64,000 bases of DNA from JAFLBI01 sp964616465 (GCA_964616465.1 CAZTTO010000007.1:62001-126000), one strand, 5' to 3'. Shown: positions 33,599 to 41,709, counted from the first letter of the stretch. Numbers and translations are program-made. The notes: generated from the sequence alone by a model not told the origin.

Positions 33599-35072
33599 AT
33601 CTAATTTTTATAGGATCACTGATATTATTGTTACGATCCAATGTTGCAATCCAGATATGATTGTTAATTGGAATGATTAGCTCTCTGAGGTTAAGCTGAA
33701 GAGAACCCTTACCAGGATAAATTTTGTATATTGGTGTATACGTTGCGTCAAATCCTTTTCCTGGTTCACTGTGGTAAACCACATATCCTTTAATAGCCTC
33801 AGCACCTTCATACTTCATCTGTAAAATATCGCCTTTCAAACTCCACTTTGGCGCATCTGGTGCAGTTGCATCAACCCATGGCATTGGAGGAATAATTGCG
33901 GGACGAGCATAGTAATTGTTTTTCAATGAGTCATTCCATCCATTAGGGTTATTATTGAATGACTTGCTGCTGAAATAAGCGCTACCATGTGTAGTGGGAA
34001 ACTTTCTCAATAATTGAATTTGCTCAGGCAGCTCTTCCTTTCTACTCCAACCACCCTTGGCACCAGCACGATAAATGCCATGTCCAATGTATAGATGTCT
34101 GCCGTAACTATTTTCATTCCACCAGTCTAACAATACATCGTAATCAGCTAGGTTAAATCCACGCTCCCAATATAATTGAGGCAACACATAATCCATCCAC
34201 CCATTCTTCAACCAAAGCAAAATATCGGCATATAAATCGTCGTAATTGGTTTGCCCCGCACGGGTATTACTTCCCATAGGATCTTTGTCCTTATTGCGCC
34301 AAACACCAAAAGGACTAATGCCAAATTTTACAGATGGGTTAGTGACTCGAATAGCTTCATATAAGTTTTTGATAATACTATCACAGTTACTTCTTCTCCA
34401 GTCGTCGCGTTTCATACCACGACCATATTGTTGAAAGCTTTTTTGATCTGGAAATTCTTTCCCAGCAATTTTATAGGGATAAAAATAATCATCCATATGT
34501 ATGCCATCGAGCGGATAGCGATTAAGCAAGTCTTTTACAACGTTTACAACATGACGCCTTACTTCAGGAATACCAGGATCAAAATATTTTTTATCGCCGT
34601 ATGTTACAAACCATTCTGGATGGATTTTAGTGATATGGGAAGGAGCAATAGATGATTTATTGATATTGAAGACAGCACGATAAGGATTGAGCCATGCATG
34701 AAATTCCATTCCACGCTTATGAGTTTCCTCAATCATAAAAGCAAGTGGATCGTAGTAAGGAACTGGAGGAGCTCCTTGCTTACCTGTTAAGTATTCACTC
34801 CAAGGCTCGTATGACGAAGGGAAAAAGGCATCTGCAACAGGTCTAATTTGAACAATTAAAGCATTCATGCCCAAGCGCTGATGCATATCTGCAAGACGAA
34901 TAAACTCAGCTTTCTGGTCTTCAACAGACAATCCACGTTTACTAGGCCAGTCAATATTTTCAACTGTTGCCACCCAAACCGCTCTAAATTCATAATTAGA
35001 AATTGGCTTTTGAGCATGTAATGCAGTCCAACAAAAAACAAGTGACACAAATAAAGAAAGACAATATTTCAT
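33597..35072 (-). CDS. Secreted GHL10 (DUF187) glycoside hydrolase
   Basis: 491 residues with signal peptide (MKYCLSLFVSLVFCWTALHAQ). TIM-barrel family GHL10/YngK: FRAVWVATVENIDWPS, LGMNALIVQIRPVADAFF, WLNPYRAVF, a DGIHMDDYFYP acidic motif and GISPFGVWRN are the family hallmarks. Members are thought to act on peptidoglycan-derived or other glycans in the envelope. A short fibronectin-like tail (KGYVVYHSEPGKGF ... IWIATLDRNNNIS) follows. Monocistronic. Confidence 0.92.
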   Translation of the reverse strand: MKYCLSLFVSLVFCWTALHAQKPISNYEFRAVWVATVENIDWPSKRGLSVEDQKAEFIRLADMHQRLGMNALIVQIRPVADAFFPSSYEPWSEYLTGKQGAPPVPYYDPLAFMIEETHKRGMEFHAWLNPYRAVFNINKSSIAPSHITKIHPEWFVTYGDKKYFDPGIPEVRRHVVNVVKDLLNRYPLDGIHMDDYFYPYKIAGKEFPDQKSFQQYGRGMKRDDWRRSNCDSIIKNLYEAIRVTNPSVKFGISPFGVWRNKDKDPMGSNTRAGQTNYDDLYADILLWLKNGWMDYVLPQLYWERGFNLADYDVLLDWWNENSYGRHLYIGHGIYRAGAKGGWSRKEELPEQIQLLRKFPTTHGSAYFSSKSFNNNPNGWNDSLKNNYYARPAIIPPMPWVDATAPDAPKWSLKGDILQMKYEGAEAIKGYVVYHSEPGKGFDATYTPIYKIYPGKGSLQLNLRELIIPINNHIWIATLDRNNNISDPIKIR

Positions 35073-35179
35073 GCGCCGAAGATAGGAAGCTCTTGTGAGT
35101 AGAGCAACCTTCTAAGACTTAATTCTCATGGTTATGAGAAATGTTTGGCCCTATAATTTGAAATGAATCATCAAAAGAG

Positions 35180-35500
35180 TCATTCTATTTTGAAAAAATG
35201 CTTTAGTCTAGTATTAACAATTCCAATTTCTGCTTCTATAAGTTTTCCCAAAACCCCCTTTACTAAGTTCAAATCCAGAGTAGCAATTTTGCTAAGTCTA
35301 ATTATAGATCTACTCTTTAATCCATTAAATGTTGATGGCTCAATTTTGATGTCTGTAATTTCTTCCCAACTAAGTTGAGAAGTTATGAAGACAACAGTAA
35401 CATCGTGTTCTGTTTATGCTAGAACAACAGCTGGTCTTAGTTTCTTACCGCTTAAATCTGTAAATGGGAAAGTAATTAAAATGATATCACCCTTTGCCAT
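35180..35500 (-). pseudogene. PemK/MazF-type toxin with premature stop at codon 29
   Basis: Reading from ATG 35500, codons 1-28 give MAKGDIILITFPFTDLSGKK followed by LRPAVVLA, the hallmark PemK/MazF N-terminus. Codon 29 is TAA (35414-35416). The same frame then resumes TEHDVTVVFITSQLSWEE and runs to TGA 35180 with a plausible toxin C-terminus, 106 codons in all. A single substitution therefore explains the interruption. It overlaps the upstream antitoxin by 14 bp. The truncated product should be inactive unless the stop is read through or is a sequencing error. Confidence 0.85.
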
Positions 35501-35723
35501 TATAAGTCTCTTTAATATCTGCTAACGTATACATTTCATCCTCATTTCGTAAAAAATCATATGCTTCACTTTTAGACGCAATCACTCCTATACCTTTAGT
35601 AATCACATCATTCTCATATTTTCTTGCAATAAAATCAGCAAAATCAAAAATTTCCTCCACTTTATCATCGGGAAGCTGATTCATTGCTTGAATTGTTTTC
35701 TCTATAATTGCTTGTCTACTCAT
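35487..35723 (-). CDS. Antitoxin of PemK/MazF-type system
   Basis: 78 residues. N-terminal helix (IIEKTIQAMNQLPDDKVEEIFDFADFIARKYE) and a C-terminal segment (ASKSEAYDFLRNEDEMYTLADIKETY) as in the small antitoxins paired with Bacteroidota PemK/MazF toxins, where the last part blocks the toxin active site. Antitoxin first, then toxin, overlapping by 14 bp. It looks intact while its toxin is broken, which is consistent with decay of the module. Confidence 0.8.
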   Translation of the reverse strand: MSRQAIIEKTIQAMNQLPDDKVEEIFDFADFIARKYENDVITKGIGVIASKSEAYDFLRNEDEMYTLADIKETYNGKG

Positions 35724-35807
35724 GATTTATATTGCAATGTACAAATACAACATTCAGTATGAAACAGCATTTACTACAAAATTGAGGAAAAAAAGGCAAT
35801 AAGAAAT

Positions 35808-36299
35808 CTACTCCAACACCAGTTTATTTTGATGCACTTGTTTTCTCAACATGAAAATTTTATAGGTATGATGCGACTCATGCAATAGGAAAAATTCAAT
35901 CCATTCTAAAAGTGTCATTTTTCCATATCGAGCGTGTATGCCTATCCGTTGCAGTTGAGTAGGTTGTAGTGCCGTGATGACCTGAATTAAATCGTCTCTC
36001 CTTTCAACAAGCCGCAACCAAACATCATACCAATCCATTTGCAAATATTCTTGAAACAAAGGATCATGGTGAGGTATATAAGGTTCAAACTCTGGGCTTT
36101 CTTGGTTAAGTATGTCTTGCAGTCGATGTACAAAACGAGGTTGGTATACCGCCAAATGAACAAAGTGCTCTTGCATACTCCACTCGTTCTCCTTTTTTTC
36201 CCTCAAATCTTCTTCTTGCAAGTCGTTAACCAATTGAAAGATGCCTAAATGCTGGCTTCTTAAACGCTCTAGTATAGATTCATATAATGTCATAACCAA
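35808..36299 (-). CDS. DinB-fold protein
   Basis: 163 residues. Helical-bundle DinB/YfiT-like protein with metal-ligand histidines in MQEHFVHLAVYQPRF and LLHESHHTYKIF, and ERRDDLIQVITALQPTQLQRIGIHARYGKMTLLEWIEFF matching the family core. Bacterial DinB proteins often act as thiol-dependent metalloenzymes or bind small ligands. ATG 36293 is a close alternative start. Not part of a visible operon. Confidence 0.85.
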   Translation of the reverse strand: MVMTLYESILERLRSQHLGIFQLVNDLQEEDLREKKENEWSMQEHFVHLAVYQPRFVHRLQDILNQESPEFEPYIPHHDPLFQEYLQMDWYDVWLRLVERRDDLIQVITALQPTQLQRIGIHARYGKMTLLEWIEFFLLHESHHTYKIFMLRKQVHQNKLVLE

Positions 36300-36381
36300 T
36301 GCATTTCTAAGAGCAAGTTAAATGCTTCTTTAATTTCTACGAAGAAGTTCATACAACCAATAGGAATAAATAAATTGCATC

Positions 36382-37536
36382 ATGGTAAAAAAAATAGTGC
36401 AATTTTTAATATTTGGTGCATTTTCTATTCAAATACAAGCCCAGACCTATTTCGACTTTACTGAAAAATACTACCGAGATAGCACAAAAAACTACCTAAT
36501 ACAGCTAGCTGATGCCACTATTAGCCTACCACTCAACCGCGACAACCATGCACAGTTGGCAAGTGCATTTTGGGCTATGGAAATCATGCAATACCGACCA
36601 GGCCACGCTCAATCTGCCATTCGATACCAACTACCACTTTTAACAAAACAACCAGCATTTTATCAAAGAGCATTTTTGCAAATGTTGCATTCGCTTTATC
36701 CCAAACAGTATTCACAAGAAATTTCAACCATTTGGAAGGATTTAGATGGCACAAAAAATCAAGCCATGGCTCTTGAATATTTGGCTATGAATGGCGTATT
36801 TCCAGAAGATTTTAAGCTGATAGAAAACGACAGCAGTCACTTATTTTATTACGCAGAAAGAAGAAATAAAAATATTCAACCAATTTCAGCAGATGCATTA
36901 TTAGACACTGCTTTCTTTCCTAATCAACTTCTAGTTGTAAGCCTACAGCACAATGATCGAAATATTCCTGGTGCAATTAGATTCCGTTTACCCAATCATA
37001 CCTGGTACAAAAGAACTGATGGAACTATTTGGGAAGCTCCACAATTAGCGAGGGCAATTACCAATTTACCGTATTATCTCACCAATGGAAATACACCACA
37101 AGGATTATATGTGCTTGATGGGTTTGCCGTATCAGAAAATGATTGGATTGGTCCAACTACCAATTTACAAATGCGCCTGCCATTTGAGACCGATCGAAAA
37201 CATTTTTTTGCGGGAGATAGTACCCAAAATTGGGAGGACGGGTACAAGTATCTACTAGGACCCTTAGCAAACAAAAAACCGTTGTGGGAGTCCTTTATTG
37301 CGGGCAAACTAGGGAGAACTGAAATTATTGCACACGGTACCACCATAGACCCAACATGGTATAAAAACCAGCCTTATTTTCCCAACACACCCAGTTTAGG
37401 TTGTTTATGCAGTCCAGAGCTTTGGGACGAAAAAGGAATAAGAGTTAAAAGCGCTCAGCAAGAATGGATAGAGGTATTACAATCATTGGGGGGTGGACAA
37501 CAAGGTTATTTATTAGTTGTTGAAATACAGAAATAA
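36382..37536 (+). CDS. Secreted protein with YkuD-like (L,D-transpeptidase) C-terminus
   Basis: 384 residues with signal peptide (MVKKIVQFLIFGAFSIQIQAQ). The C-terminal region IAHGTTIDPTWYKNQ-PYFPNTPSLGCLCSPELWDE carries the HG...S-x-GC spacing of the YkuD transpeptidase active site, with Cys following SLG; the usual Arg after GC is replaced (GCLC). The N-terminal 150 residues are helical and unassigned. A role in cross-linking or processing peptidoglycan is inferred; the variant motif means it may be a diverged or inactive member. Confidence 0.6.
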   Translation: MVKKIVQFLIFGAFSIQIQAQTYFDFTEKYYRDSTKNYLIQLADATISLPLNRDNHAQLASAFWAMEIMQYRPGHAQSAIRYQLPLLTKQPAFYQRAFLQMLHSLYPKQYSQEISTIWKDLDGTKNQAMALEYLAMNGVFPEDFKLIENDSSHLFYYAERRNKNIQPISADALLDTAFFPNQLLVVSLQHNDRNIPGAIRFRLPNHTWYKRTDGTIWEAPQLARAITNLPYYLTNGNTPQGLYVLDGFAVSENDWIGPTTNLQMRLPFETDRKHFFAGDSTQNWEDGYKYLLGPLANKKPLWESFIAGKLGRTEIIAHGTTIDPTWYKNQPYFPNTPSLGCLCSPELWDEKGIRVKSAQQEWIEVLQSLGGGQQGYLLVVEIQK

Positions 37537-37607
37537 GTTGGATTAGAAATTATTGGAAAAATCGCACTTGCATAAGATATTTGTGCAGCTCTGAAGTTCC
37601 TTCGGAT

Positions 37608-37679
37608 GGCCCTGTAGTTAAATGGATATAACCAGCGTTTCCTAAACGTTAATTCCAAGTTCGATTCTTGGCGGGGCTA
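37608..37679 (+). tRNA. tRNA-Arg (anticodon CCU)
   Basis: 72-nt cloverleaf folds by eye: acceptor GGCCCTG/CGGGGCT with one G-U and one U-G, D-stem GTTA/TAAC, anticodon stem AGCGT/ACGTT around TTCCTAA (anticodon CCT, reads AGG), variable loop AATT, T-stem CCAAG/CTTGG with TTCGATT loop, discriminator A, no encoded CCA. Its 3' half is copied 120 bp downstream. Confidence 0.93.
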
Positions 37680-37693
37680 CAACTTTTCATAGT

Positions 37694-37718
37694 TAGCGCG
37701 AGTTTGTGACTCGTGCTA
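37694..37718. repeat. Short palindromic repeat, copy 1
   Basis: 25-bp imperfect palindrome, TAGCGCGAGTT arm against AACTCGTGCTA-type arm, 14 bp after the tRNA. It differs from copies 2 and 3 at two positions. A REP-like element is the likely identity; no RAYT transposase is nearby. Confidence 0.7.
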
Positions 37719-37734
37719 CAATTTCACTGTTAAA

Positions 37735-37755
37735 GCTAGTTTTCAACTCGTGCTA
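37735..37755. repeat. Degenerate half palindrome
   Basis: Ends in AACTCGTGCTA like the 25-bp repeats, but its left arm (GCTAGTTTTC) has lost the match. Lies between the tRNA and its partial copy. Confidence 0.45.
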
Positions 37756-37780
37756 TTTCCTTCATTTGTTAATTCCAAGT

Positions 37781-37849
37781 CCCCCGACGCTGCGGTCTGG
37801 GTGCAACACCCGACGCTGCGGTCGGGATGCTGACCTTTAGCGTCAGCAT
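37781..37849. repeat. 69-bp palindromic insert in the tRNA copy
   Basis: GC-rich, unlike its AT-rich surroundings. Holds two tandem CCCGACGCTGCGGTC units (second closes as CCCGAC/GTCGGG), a GGGTG-CAA-CACCC palindrome between them and a TGCTGAC/GTCAGCA hairpin at the right end. Probably a REP-like or other small mobile palindromic element. No coding potential. Confidence 0.7.
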
Positions 37850-37882
37850 TCGATTCTTGGCGGGGCTACAACTTTTAATAGT

Positions 37883-37907
37883 TAGCACGAGTTTGTAACT
37901 CGTGCTA
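37883..37907. repeat. Short palindromic repeat, copy 2
   Basis: 25-bp palindrome with arms TAGCACGAGTT and AACTCGTGCTA around TGT, part of the duplicated block. Identical to the copy at 38640. Confidence 0.75.
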
Positions 37908-37915
37908 CATTTTCA

Positions 37916-37942
37916 TACTAACGAGTGTTTTCAACTCACACT
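37916..37942. repeat. Degenerate palindromic repeat
   Basis: CTAACGAGTG / CAACTCACACTAA-type arms around a TTTT centre, a decayed relative of the 25-bp repeats, ending 13 bp before the nucleotidyltransferase stop. Confidence 0.4.
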
Positions 37943-37955
37943 AACTTCATAAATA

Positions 37956-38405
37956 CTATAAATTTTCTAAATCGTTTAAATCCTTTGACCGTCCTGCTTG
38001 TTGTTTAGTTGCCACGAGATCATTTTTATGAATCACCCTAATTTTTAAACCCTCATCTTCAAAAAAGATGGCCCTATTATAAATTTCTTGAAAGTCAAAT
38101 CCTTCTAATTTAATCATTAAATCAATTGCTACAGGAGGAATACCAAATGTAAAAACATCCCAAACTGGATGATGGAGAAAATTTTCTTTAGTCATATCAA
38201 AGACGGGCATACCAAAATCCTCAAAAGCAAGCTTAATTCTCAAGTAATTCTCTTCAGACCGCTCAACCCAAAGATCCATATCACCTGTTGTTCTTGGATA
38301 ACCATGAAGAATTACTGAGTATCCACCCACTAGTATATATTTAACATCATGAGCATTAAGTGATTCAATAAAATCTTTAAAATCTTGATTGAAAATATTG
38401 CTCAT
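37956..38405 (-). CDS. Nucleotidyltransferase-fold protein (MNT/AbiEii-like)
   Basis: 149 residues. N-terminal pol-beta-type nucleotidyltransferase motif YILVGGYSVILHGYPRTTGDMDLWVE supplies the Gly-Gly and the Asp-x-Asp metal pair; IDLMIKL gives the third Asp and a C-terminal AGRSKDLNDLENL is common in these AbiEii/DUF6036-like proteins. Such proteins act as toxins or AMPylating antitoxins. Its start overlaps the 68-residue upstream gene by one base (TGATG), implying coupled translation. Flanked by palindromic repeats and a tRNA. Confidence 0.85.
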   Translation of the reverse strand: MSNIFNQDFKDFIESLNAHDVKYILVGGYSVILHGYPRTTGDMDLWVERSEENYLRIKLAFEDFGMPVFDMTKENFLHHPVWDVFTFGIPPVAIDLMIKLEGFDFQEIYNRAIFFEDEGLKIRVIHKNDLVATKQQAGRSKDLNDLENL

Positions 38406-38611
38406 CAGCTTGAGAAAGATTTTGCTGAAAAGATAGTCTTATTCATCCTAGGAGGATTCTTTACATGATAGTTATATGCAACACTATTTAGATATGCAGC
38501 AACCTGCATACGTTCTTTCCAGCTTAGCTTTTTATAATACTCAACATGATTTGAAGCTTCTTGGACTGTTTGACCTTTAAAAGCAGATCTATCTAATTTA
38601 AAACTTTCCAT
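38405..38611 (-). CDS. Small partner protein of the nucleotidyltransferase
   Basis: 68 residues, charged and helical (FKGQTVQEASNHVEYYKKLSWKERMQVAAYLNSVAYNYHVKNPPRMNKTIFSAKSFSS). Similar short proteins regularly precede AbiEii/DUF6036-like nucleotidyltransferases in Bacteroidota, suggesting a toxin-antitoxin-like pair. Overlaps the next gene by one base. No catalytic motif; role inferred from position. Confidence 0.72.
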   Translation of the reverse strand: MESFKLDRSAFKGQTVQEASNHVEYYKKLSWKERMQVAAYLNSVAYNYHVKNPPRMNKTIFSAKSFSS

Positions 38612-38639
38612 TATCGAATTTACTAATTTAATTTAAAGC

Positions 38640-38664
38640 TAGCACGAGTTTGTAACTCGTGCTA
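38640..38664. repeat. Short palindromic repeat, copy 3
   Basis: Exact match to the 25-bp copy at 37883, so the pair brackets the nucleotidyltransferase module. A decayed copy follows near 38676-38703. Confidence 0.75.
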
Positions 38665-38756
38665 CATTTTCCCATCTATGACGAACCTGCAACTCGTGTT
38701 TCAACTTAAACACTTTTACAGCTATAGCTCGATCAATTAATTTTTAAATTTTTGCT

Positions 38757-38774
38757 GAACCAATGAATTGGTTC
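38757..38774. repeat. Perfect inverted repeat GAACCAAT/ATTGGTTC
   Basis: 8-bp arms around GA, 25 bp past the T9SS-gene terminator. No associated gene; may be an operator or part of the repeat cluster. Confidence 0.4.
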
Positions 38775-38798
38775 ATTACAAATCTTTCTAAAAAAAAA

Positions 38799-38831
38799 GG
38801 GCTACAACCCGCTTGATATGGATTGTAGCCC
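38799..38831 (-). terminator. Terminator of the PKD/T9SS protein gene
   Basis: Stem GGGCTACAA/TTGTAGCCC with a long loop. Minus-strand reading ends in a run of eight T, 19 bp after the gene's stop. Confidence 0.88.
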
Positions 38832-38849
38832 GTAAAATATATTAGCAGT

Positions 38850-41375
38850 TTACTGCTTTATAAATGTTGCACTTCCAATTCGTTTGGTTGCTGTGCTATT
38901 CAACACCTGTACAATATAAGTTCCAGGAGGAAGACTGCTCACATCAAGCCTTGTTGTTTGACCACCAGAAAATGCTACAACTTCTCTTTGTGTTTTTACA
39001 AGTGCACCGTTGTTGGTGTAAACATTTATTATAACATGGCTGGTATTGCCCGGCGTATAACTCACATTGGCATAGCTCGTCGCAGGATTGGGATGAACTG
39101 TTAATGGTAATTCAGGAAGAGAATTGGCAGTTGTTACTCCTGCAGCATTCACTACAATTACCTGCGGATTGGTTGTTGCGTTATCAGACGAACTGAATGT
39201 TGTAAATCCTGAACCAGAATTGGTAATTGGTACATAAGTAGCCAAAGCATATGCTTTCGCAGGATCAACAAATCTGTTCGGATGGGGATTCCTGTATTCC
39301 AGATACACCTTAAATATGTACGAGTCTGGTGGATTCGAGATTGCAAATTGAGGTAAAGCATTTAGTGGCGTATTCGGTGGTAGTACATAATCCCACTGGT
39401 TGATTACTGTATTGTTGGGGGCTAATATCTGAACAACATATCTTCTCTCAAAAGCTAAAAGGCTTCCGAATGCAATGGTACTTGTGTCTCTAATAATATA
39501 TGTATCAGAACCTGTTGGAAGTACTCTGGGTATTACCCTAAGCGCAATGGCTGCATGTGGTGCTGCATAAACAGGAAAACGCATGGTGCTAATTGTATCT
39601 ACATTACCATTGTTGTTCCTTACCCTAAAATTGATGGTTGCAGTGTCGTTGGGGAATGCATTTGAATAAGTATAATTAGTCAACTGTGTAATCACATTCG
39701 GAGTAGAACTGTTTGTAACAACAGGAGCACCTTCACCTAAATTTAAATGGGAGGTGAGTGATATGTTTACAAATTCATTGATGGATCCTACTGCAGTTAT
39801 ATGATACATAGGTCTGCCTGTTGTAGGTTCAAAACCATTAAACACTGAGGCCATGTGTACAATAGATGGCTGAACTAGGCTATTAAAAGTTTTTGTTGTA
39901 GTGACCGAACAGCCTGAGGATGAGCTCACCCTTAATTGTATAGTCTGATTAACACCGCCTGTAACTCGTGTAAACTGGAACGGGGTGGTATGGTTTCCAA
40001 AAATAGGATCCAAACCAGGCACTGCATTTGTGTTCCATCTGTAGGAGTAATTTCCTGCTGGAGGGGTTGTAGTTATTTGGGCCGTTATTTGAGGTCTTTC
40101 AAAAGGTGCTCTTGGAGCTTCGGTGATAGTAAAATCCGGTGAACCTAAATCAATGATGTTGATGTAATGAGTAAAACTATCAGTACATCCTTCTAAGGAT
40201 CTTACCGTAAGCTTGACAGGGAACAATCCGTTTTCACGGAAAATAATCCTTGGATTAACGAATGTATCGTTGCCTTCTCTGTAGGTCAAATTGGTTGTGC
40301 CAAAATTCCACCTGTATAACATTTGTCCGCGCTGAATACTGGAATTGCTGATATACTGAAAATCATGTCCTCCTCCAGGTGTTCCCCCGTTGTTACAAAT
40401 TTGAATAGTATCGTTAGCAACAATATTTTGTAACGCAGTATTTAAATACAGAACATATCCAACCTTTGGTGTAGGAAAAACAGTAATCGTTCTTGAGAAG
40501 AAATACTTGATTCCATTTTCGTCAGTACCTACAAGTGTCACTTGATAATCACCACTGTTTGTATACGACTTAGTTGGATTAGATGCGGTTGTTGAATCTC
40601 CATCGCCTAAAAACCATTTAAAAGTAAAATTACCTTGTGTAGTGTTCGTAAATTCAAAACTATTTCCATCTAAACAATGGCTATTTCTATTAACGGTAAA
40701 TGAAAGAGGATTTGTAGCTGGAGGAGCAGGATTCGATCCGCCGCCTGGAGGATTAGAACCTCCGCCACCTGGGGGATTATTAGACCCTCCACCACCTCCA
40801 GAAGGTGGAGCTGCAGCTACGGGGATACTAAGGATAACACTGCTAGAACAGCCAGCAGCACTAACTCCGGATAACATAACTGGAAAGCTTCCATCGGTTG
40901 CAAATATTTTATTGACATTGCTTCCAGAGGCTGAAGTACCATCGCCGAAATCCCAAGTATGTGAGGCTATATGTCCAGATGAAATCGTAGATGTACTTAC
41001 AAAATTGAATGTTGACCCCACAAATCCTCCGTTATAAATGGCAAAGCTCATAACAGGAAGCGGATGCACAGTAATTTTTTGAGAAAAATAATGATGCGTA
41101 CCGGTTGTATCGGTAGCGATTAAAGTAACGTTGTAATCTCTTGGCTCAGTAAAAACCTTTGAAGGTGATGTGAGGTTAGATGTAGTATTATCACCAAAAT
41201 CCCAACTATAACTATTGAAAACGCCTGTTGAAGTGTTTGTAAAAACAAAATTGTGTCCATTAATGCACTGCTCTAAACTATTAACGGTAAAACTAGCTCT
41301 TGTTTGTGCTTGAAGGTTGTTGCATAGAAAAAAAGTAGCAACAAATAAAAAACTTAGGTAGAAATTTTTGCTCAT
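38850..41375 (-). CDS. Secreted PKD-repeat protein with T9SS sorting domain
   Basis: 841 residues. Signal peptide (MSKNFYLSFLFVATFFLCNNLQAQ), then at least four PKD-like beta domains (YSWDFGDNTTSNLTSPSKVF, HTWDFGDGTSASGSNVNK, FKWFLGDGDSTTASNPTKSY, YRWNFGTTNLTYREGNDTF). Between the second and third is a Gly/Pro-rich linker with SGGGGGS-NNPPGGGGS-type runs. The C-terminal 80 residues (LPLTVHPNPATSYANVSY, VYTNNGALVKT, LPPGTYIVQV) form a type A T9SS sorting domain, so it is secreted across the outer membrane and probably anchored at the surface. Likely an adhesin; monocistronic. Confidence 0.92.
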   Translation of the reverse strand: MSKNFYLSFLFVATFFLCNNLQAQTRASFTVNSLEQCINGHNFVFTNTSTGVFNSYSWDFGDNTTSNLTSPSKVFTEPRDYNVTLIATDTTGTHHYFSQKITVHPLPVMSFAIYNGGFVGSTFNFVSTSTISSGHIASHTWDFGDGTSASGSNVNKIFATDGSFPVMLSGVSAAGCSSSVILSIPVAAAPPSGGGGGSNNPPGGGGSNPPGGGSNPAPPATNPLSFTVNRNSHCLDGNSFEFTNTTQGNFTFKWFLGDGDSTTASNPTKSYTNSGDYQVTLVGTDENGIKYFFSRTITVFPTPKVGYVLYLNTALQNIVANDTIQICNNGGTPGGGHDFQYISNSSIQRGQMLYRWNFGTTNLTYREGNDTFVNPRIIFRENGLFPVKLTVRSLEGCTDSFTHYINIIDLGSPDFTITEAPRAPFERPQITAQITTTPPAGNYSYRWNTNAVPGLDPIFGNHTTPFQFTRVTGGVNQTIQLRVSSSSGCSVTTTKTFNSLVQPSIVHMASVFNGFEPTTGRPMYHITAVGSINEFVNISLTSHLNLGEGAPVVTNSSTPNVITQLTNYTYSNAFPNDTATINFRVRNNNGNVDTISTMRFPVYAAPHAAIALRVIPRVLPTGSDTYIIRDTSTIAFGSLLAFERRYVVQILAPNNTVINQWDYVLPPNTPLNALPQFAISNPPDSYIFKVYLEYRNPHPNRFVDPAKAYALATYVPITNSGSGFTTFSSSDNATTNPQVIVVNAAGVTTANSLPELPLTVHPNPATSYANVSYTPGNTSHVIINVYTNNGALVKTQREVVAFSGGQTTRLDVSSLPPGTYIVQVLNSTATKRIGSATFIKQ

Positions 41376-41581
41376 ACTATGGACTAATTAAAACTTTTAT
41401 TAGCCCTTCATAAGCATTGGATTCTAGAGATTAGATTGTAAACATATGATTTTTTTTAATCTGTCCAACTTTTTGCAACGATTTCTTTGATTAAATTATT
41501 GTGTTGTATAGATTGATTAAGAATCAAGGGAATAAATAGCTAAAACAGAGCACCTATAAATGCTTCACTAAATAAGTTGCC
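41376..41581. other. Gene-free stretch upstream of the PKD/T9SS gene
   Basis: AT-rich and without convincing open frames or repeats; contains the promoter of the PKD/T9SS gene by position, though no clean TTTG/TAnnTTTG pair was found. Together with 41582-41823 it makes a 448-bp gap. Confidence 0.4.
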
Positions 41582-41617
41582 AAAAAAAAATCCCCATACC
41601 TTTTTCAGGTATGGGGA
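41582..41617 (-). terminator. Orphan minus-strand terminator
   Basis: Stem TCCCCATACCT/AGGTATGGGGA with a 5-nt loop; on the minus strand it is followed by nine T. There is no minus-strand gene upstream of it (41618-41823), so it may end a small RNA. Confidence 0.75.
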
Positions 41618-41709
41618 GTGGGATACTGGATGGTTTTTCCTAGGATTGGATATGCGAGGGGGTTATCTCGTATTAGGTTATTGGATCGACGTGAGGGATA
41701 TACCAAAAC
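41582..41709 (-). ncRNA. Candidate small RNA ending in the orphan terminator
   Basis: A minus-strand TATTTTTG (41716-41723, exact -7 consensus) lies about 100 bp upstream of the orphan terminator, so a transcript of roughly 130 nt is possible. It contains a CGAG/CTCG hairpin near 41655-41675. The -33 box is poor and no known RNA family is recognised. Confidence 0.3.

Larger units (their letters stand above)
37768..37915 (+). repeat. Interrupted partial duplication of tRNA-Arg 3' half and flank
   Basis: GTTAATTCCAAGT (37768-37780) equals tRNA positions 37648-37660. After a 69-bp insert, TCGATTCTTGGCGGGGCTA and the following flank, including the 25-bp palindrome, repeat 37661-37726 with few changes up to about 37915. 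The junction lies inside the T-loop, where phage-type integrases commonly recombine, so this looks like a scar or att-like direct repeat. Confidence 0.75.

Noticed and set aside
35163..35378. Plus-strand frame of 71 codons opposite the broken toxin
   Set aside because: It is the complement of the recognisable PemK/MazF toxin sequence, whose protein motifs are convincing on the minus strand.
37681..38710. Repeated palindromes as a CRISPR array
   Set aside because: Repeats are few, unevenly spaced and separated by genes, with no regular spacers and no cas genes.
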